Assembly: GCA_003249795.1 (NCBI GenBank)
Contig: QKHZ01000134.1
Location: 1 to 36,592, forward strand
Length of the DNA: 36,592 nt
Source: a bacterium
GTDB lineage: Bacteria; Planctomycetota; SZUA-567
Direction of reading: 5' to 3'
Positions 32,751-36,592 of the stretch are shown here, piece after piece. Positions within the stretch are counted from its first letter, which is position 1, and the number at the start of each line of letters is the position of its first letter. The notes under the pieces are model-generated. The model made no database searches. It had not been told where the DNA came from and saw nothing but the letters and a program-made list of their open reading frames with translations. A program made the translations under genes and the position numbers.

Positions 32751-35700
32751 GGTTTCTCCAGAATCAGGGTGAAGTTGTCGAAATCGTCTGCGACCGCGCA
32801 CAAGCTGCGGAAGTCTGCATAGTCGGCGGTTGCGATGCGGTTGGTTTTCCATTCCACGAGTAACTCGGTTGTCAGTGTGCGGCCAAGCAGTTTTGGACTG
32901 ATCGTGCAAGTCGCAAACGGATAGTCCAGTTTGCGCTCGGTTGGCAGGTTGCGCGGTTGCCAACCTGCAGGCCATGTGAGGCTGATGGTGCGGTGGAGCT
33001 TGAAACGCATCGGTAGCATCAACTCATGTTTGCGGGTCGAGTACGGTGCGTATTCCGAGAGGTTGTCCGGAAGTGCCCCGCCTTTTTTCAGGCTTTCTCG
33101 TAAAAACATCTTCGGGGTGTCGATTCGCAGAGTCTGGTCAAGTTCGCGGGCGTAGCCCAGGACGATCAGTCGTCCGTTGACGGTTACGGTGTCTGTGTCG
33201 GCACCGGTATCAGTGTCGTATTCGTCGATGCGCGCGGCACGGACGTTGCCGAATACTTTTCCGCCCAGCGAGCGCAGGACTAGGTCGCGGCGGTTGGGGA
33301 TGCCGAACAGAGCGCGTCCCATTTCCGCGGGGCGCCCCGTGAGCGTCAGGATCTGTTCGATTTCACTGCCGCCGATTTCGTTGAATGTCATACGCAGGTC
33401 TTCGGTAATGGCGTTGTCTTCGGGGTTGGTTCCTGGAAGTTGTACGCGGCTTGCGCCGTCGGGGCCGACGATTACCGCTTGCGCACCGGCGTCGCTGAAA
33501 GGAACGCCGGCGCAGGTGCGGTAGGGAATCGTCGCATCCAGCCAGAAATCCTTGCCGTCGATCTGGGTGTAGCTGATGGCGTGGTTGAAGTGCAGCAGCA
33601 TCGGCAAGGAAAGGTCTTCCTCACCGCGTGCGGCGATGCGCGGCTCGGACGGGTCGGTCGCACGCAGCAGTAACGGGCTGCTGGCGAGTCCCGCTTCACG
33701 CGCCATGACATTGATCAGCGTCGATTTGTCCTTGCAGTCGCCGAAGCGGCGGGAGTAGATTGTGTCTGCCTTGTATGGCTTGAAGCCGTGGACGCCGAAG
33801 GGCCAGGTGACGTTGCGGATGTTTCCGGCGACCCACTCGTAGATGGCTTCGATCTTTTCGCGGTCGCTCAGTTTGCCGGCGGTGATCTTTTCGACGGTGT
33901 CGCGCAATTCGTCGGTGATCTGGTGCTGGCTTTTGATCAGATGCCAATACCATTTTGCAAGTTCATCCCAGTCTTTGAATGTGCTGACTTCCAGTGTCGG
34001 GACAATCTCCGACAGCGGCGGCATGTGGTCTTCTTCCAGAATTCCGGTCAGGTTTGTCATCTGCCAGAGACGGATTGTGTTTGCATCATCTTCGGTGAGA
34101 GAGGCTTCTTTCATTCCATTTTTCAGGTGAAAGTAAATCGGTTTGTCTTTGGGAAAGACCAGCGTGTAGCGGCGGTTGTGCACTGGGACAAACTCGCCGA
34201 AGGTCGCGATGCGGGCGAAGTAGTCGCCGAAGAAGTCCGGATGGCTGCGTTCGATTTCAAAGTCGTACTCAAAAACATCGCCTTCGTCCGACAGCGGCAG
34301 TTGGATCAGGCTGACACCGGGGCGGTACATGTGAAGACGCCCTTGCGAAACCGAGCCGTCAGCATGCAATACGCGCGCGGTGTGGAGAATGACGCGGTCG
34401 TTCTCAGCGTTCCAGAATACCGGCAGCATCGACAACTTTTCGATTGCGGTTTCATGCAGAACACGGACGACCTGATGCGTGCGTTTGCTGAAGGTGCCGT
34501 CACCATGAATCCGGTCGATTTCTTCTTGCAGAAGGATCGAGTGCTTTGCCGTTTCATTTTCTTTATCGGTGTGCTGTGCGCTGAAAACAGCCAGATCCGG
34601 AATCTGTGTCAATGCCGGTTCTTCCGGTTCTGCCTGTCCGAATGCTTCAACAAGGTCTTTGGCGCGGGTCAGTCCCGGCTCTAGTAGAAGCGCGCGGCTC
34701 CAGCATGCGGTGGCCTCGTCTGTTTTTCCCTGTGCAAACAGGATATCGCCCTTGGCGGCTAGAAACTCATCGTTTTCGGGACACGCGGCCAGAGCCTGAT
34801 CCAGCATGCCGAGAGCGTCTGCGGATTTGCCGAGAAGTTGCAGTACTTCGGCGCGTTTGAGTACGGCCCACTGCTGTAAGGGCATCAGGGCAAGAAATTG
34901 TTTTAGGATGTTGTCGGCGTTTTCCGGTTGTCCAAGTTGCAGGCTGAGTTGTACGGCAAGGCGGGCGGCTTCTTCATTGGTTGCGTGTACGCGCAGGATC
35001 GGCCGCAGTGCTTCGAGCGCATCGGCCGGATTTGACTGTTGTTGCCCGAGCTTTGCTTCGCGCAGACGAATCTCGATTGATAGCGGGCTTTGCCTGACCA
35101 TCTCGGCTATTTGCTGGAGCGCGAGCATGTCCCATCCGCGTTCACGGGAAAGGTCATATTGCAGCGCCAGCGCTAGCGGCGAGAGCGGGTTTTTCGCGAG
35201 TGCTTTTGCAATGACCGGCTCTGCACGGTGCGGGTTAAGCATGGTGTGCAGGTCGTACTCGGCAAGAAGCGCGAGGGATGCGACCATGGTCTCTTCTTTT
35301 TCTGACGCTGTGCCCAGGCAGTCGAGCCGGAAGTTTTCGTCACGGTCAGGGCCTGTGCCGGGGATGCGCGCGACTTCCGCCAGATCCAGCCAGCGCAGTG
35401 CGGCCGTATCCGGATCGTCCTGGGTCGCCTGTTGAAGAAGTTGGCGCGGCAGCATGCTGTCGACTCCGGCGATCTGCCAGCGTGAAATGAGCCACCCGAG
35501 TTCGTGTTGCCATTCCGACGGTTTTGCCGAGTGGTCTGCTGCATACGTCAGCGCGGCGGTAATGCCGGGGAGTTTTGCCTGCGGAAGGTTTGATGATGTG
35601 AAGTTGACTTCGGACAGGTGTTTTTCAAAATCACTTTGTGAAGCCGTATAGCGGATGCCGCTCAGAGGTGCGCCGTCAAGGTCGCTGAAACGTGCGCGGA

Positions 35701-36592
35701 ATTGCCAGCTTCCGGTGACCTGCGAGCATTTGATCAGAAGCAGGTTGAAGCCTTTTTGTAATGAGCAGCCCACGGTATTCTGGTCGGGAAAGAGCGCGCG
35801 CGTCAGCGGTTCATGAACCAGCGAAGTGCCGTTAAGCCATGCGCTGATGCCGTCGTCGCTGGACAGGTGCAGTACTGCAGGTTGAGCGGCGCTACTGTGC
35901 ACAAGGCAGGCTGCGTAGGCGAGGCAGTTCTCTGCAGGACGCAACCACTTGCCCAAGGAAGCTGTTGCCATCGGGTTTTGGACTTGGCACGTGCGCCACT
36001 GCACTTCGCGCTGTTTGCCCATGATCGCATTCAGGCTGAAGGGCTTGTCGGTTTCGTCGATGAACGGGGTGTCGAACGAGCGGCCGTTTTCATTGTCAAA
36101 AGGGCCAAGCACAAACCACGCTGCCGGCAGATTCAACGGGGCGAGGATTTTTCGGACGTCGTCCGGTTTACCTGCATCAAGGGCAAGCTCTGCGCGTTTC
36201 CAGCGTTTATACGTATTCAGCCATGCCGGCGCGTCTTTGTCGTCAGTGGCAAGCTCGCGGACAAGATCTTCGCACTCACCGGTCTGACGGCTGAGGACAA
36301 AGGACTTTTCATAACAGAATGCGACGCGTGTCCACAGGGCGGGGGCGTCCTCACCGTTTTGCAGTGCGGTTTGCCGTGCCTGTTGTGCGGCGAGGATATA
36401 CTGCATTGATGCCGCAAGCGGTTCGTCGCGGCCTTCAAGCATCCGCGCCTGCGCCAGAGCGTCTTCAGCGTAAAGATGCGTTGTCAGTAAACCCCATGTC
36501 GTCCATACAGTCAGAAGCAACAGGATGATGGCGTTTCTGTTGCGAGGATTGGCAGATGAACGGGTTGTCGGGAGGATTGGCTGGATAGCGGG
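32747..36592 (-). CDS. Exported TPR / DUF3857 protein with intact transglutaminase-like domain (5' partial)
   Basis: At least 1257 residues; the reading frame is open to the right edge. A TTG at 36520 is the first start-like codon inside, but the codons before it read RNRNAIILL, the basic and hydrophobic part of a signal peptide. The true start is therefore probably outside the window. Numbering from that TTG: a jelly-roll/PA14-like module (about 130-285), TPR repeats (about 430-620), DUF3857 (about 660-830) and a transglutaminase-like domain. The catalytic triad is intact: C929 in RRFGDCKDKS, H980 in HFNHAISY and D995 in FWLDAT. The protein probably acts in the periplasm; substrates of this family are unknown. 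It is followed, with a 4-base overlap, by a similar-sized paralogue that lacks the catalytic Cys and His. Confidence 0.86.
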   Translation of the reverse strand, partial: PAIQPILPTTRSSANPRNRNAIILLLLTVWTTWGLLTTHLYAEDALAQARMLEGRDEPLAASMQYILAAQQARQTALQNGEDAPALWTRVAFCYEKSFVLSRQTGECEDLVRELATDDKDAPAWLNTYKRWKRAELALDAGKPDDVRKILAPLNLPAAWFVLGPFDNENGRSFDTPFIDETDKPFSLNAIMGKQREVQWRTCQVQNPMATASLGKWLRPAENCLAYAACLVHSSAAQPAVLHLSSDDGISAWLNGTSLVHEPLTRALFPDQNTVGCSLQKGFNLLLIKCSQVTGSWQFRARFSDLDGAPLSGIRYTASQSDFEKHLSEVNFTSSNLPQAKLPGITAALTYAADHSAKPSEWQHELGWLISRWQIAGVDSMLPRQLLQQATQDDPDTAALRWLDLAEVARIPGTGPDRDENFRLDCLGTASEKEETMVASLALLAEYDLHTMLNPHRAEPVIAKALAKNPLSPLALALQYDLSRERGWDMLALQQIAEMVRQSPLSIEIRLREAKLGQQQSNPADALEALRPILRVHATNEEAARLAVQLSLQLGQPENADNILKQFLALMPLQQWAVLKRAEVLQLLGKSADALGMLDQALAACPENDEFLAAKGDILFAQGKTDEATACWSRALLLEPGLTRAKDLVEAFGQAEPEEPALTQIPDLAVFSAQHTDKENETAKHSILLQEEIDRIHGDGTFSKRTHQVVRVLHETAIEKLSMLPVFWNAENDRVILHTARVLHADGSVSQGRLHMYRPGVSLIQLPLSDEGDVFEYDFEIERSHPDFFGDYFARIATFGEFVPVHNRRYTLVFPKDKPIYFHLKNGMKEASLTEDDANTIRLWQMTNLTGILEEDHMPPLSEIVPTLEVSTFKDWDELAKWYWHLIKSQHQITDELRDTVEKITAGKLSDREKIEAIYEWVAGNIRNVTWPFGVHGFKPYKADTIYSRRFGDCKDKSTLINVMAREAGLASSPLLLRATDPSEPRIAARGEEDLSLPMLLHFNHAISYTQIDGKDFWLDATIPYRTCAGVPFSDAGAQAVIVGPDGASRVQLPGTNPEDNAITEDLRMTFNEIGGSEIEQILTLTGRPAEMGRALFGIPNRRDLVLRSLGGKVFGNVRAARIDEYDTDTGADTDTVTVNGRLIVLGYARELDQTLRIDTPKMFLRESLKKGGALPDNLSEYAPYSTRKHELMLPMRFKLHRTISLTWPAGWQPRNLPTERKLDYPFATCTISPKLLGRTLTTELLVEWKTNRIATADYADFRSLCAVADDFDNFTLILEKP

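Noticed and set aside
33788-34684. 298-codon open frame on the plus strand
   Set aside because: It lies wholly antisense to the conserved DUF3857/transglutaminase region of the large exported protein and has no recognisable domain. It is a by-product of codon bias.
1-36592. CRISPR arrays, insertion sequences, tRNA or rRNA genes, phage genes
   Set aside because: I saw no spaced direct repeats, transposase, integrase or structured RNA genes anywhere in the window.

Overview
The window is a dense stretch of bacterial chromosome. It has about 25 protein genes, no RNA genes, no mobile elements and no CRISPR. The gene content suggests a Gram-negative bacterium: Sec signal peptides, a periplasmic zinc-binding protein, undecaprenyl-linked polysaccharide genes, YfbR, an RlhA-type U32 protein and bS21. 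The AraC/uroporphyrinogen-decarboxylase-like pair, the very long TPR/DUF3857 proteins and the Lys-rich C-terminal tail are typical of the PVC superphylum (Kiritimatiellota/Lentisphaerota). That placement is inference; no marker gene here settles it. Several genes start with TTG or GTG behind good Shine-Dalgarno sequences.

Layout. (1) 1-2.5 kb: end of a Lys/Arg-rich protein, an OleC-like acyl-AMP ligase, and convergent yfbR. (2) 2.7-4.75 kb: an AraC-type regulator divergent from a UroD-superfamily protein. (3) 4.8-10.3 kb, + strand: a metal module made of a DUF2946-like Cys/His protein followed by znuA-znuC-znuB, an ArsP_1/SO_0444-type permease and its TIGR03943 partner. The last five genes abut or overlap, and a possible Zur-like operator covers the -10 region ahead of znuA. 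(4) 10.35-14.8 kb, - strand: gmd, a polyprenyl-phosphate sugar transferase, a WecG/TagA/CpsF glycosyltransferase and fcl, which together make GDP-L-fucose and start a surface glycan. (5) 14.9-22.8 kb, - strand: a U32 (RlhA-like) protein, then a c-di-GMP signalling pair (receiver-PAS-PAS-HD-GYP protein overlapping a five-PAS hybrid histidine kinase).

(6) 22.9-24.7 kb, - strand: bS21 with a clear terminator, a LarE-type sulfur transferase with three key cysteines, and a small coiled-coil protein. (7) 24.8-26.9 kb, + strand: a FliA-type sigma factor, a FlgM-like anti-sigma factor, a DUF4186 protein and a small four-helix membrane protein. (8) 26.9-36.6 kb, - strand: two giant exported TPR/DUF3857/transglutaminase-like paralogues (the first runs off the window; the second has lost the catalytic Cys and His), then a 528-residue cytoplasmic protein with an embedded HPr-like domain and a small two-helix membrane protein.

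The strongest leads for something undescribed are the transglutaminase/pseudo-transglutaminase tandem with the HPr-domain protein beside it, and the zinc operon. In that operon import and efflux-type permeases are translationally coupled and most products carry metal-binding tracts, including an eight-cysteine tail on the ATPase.
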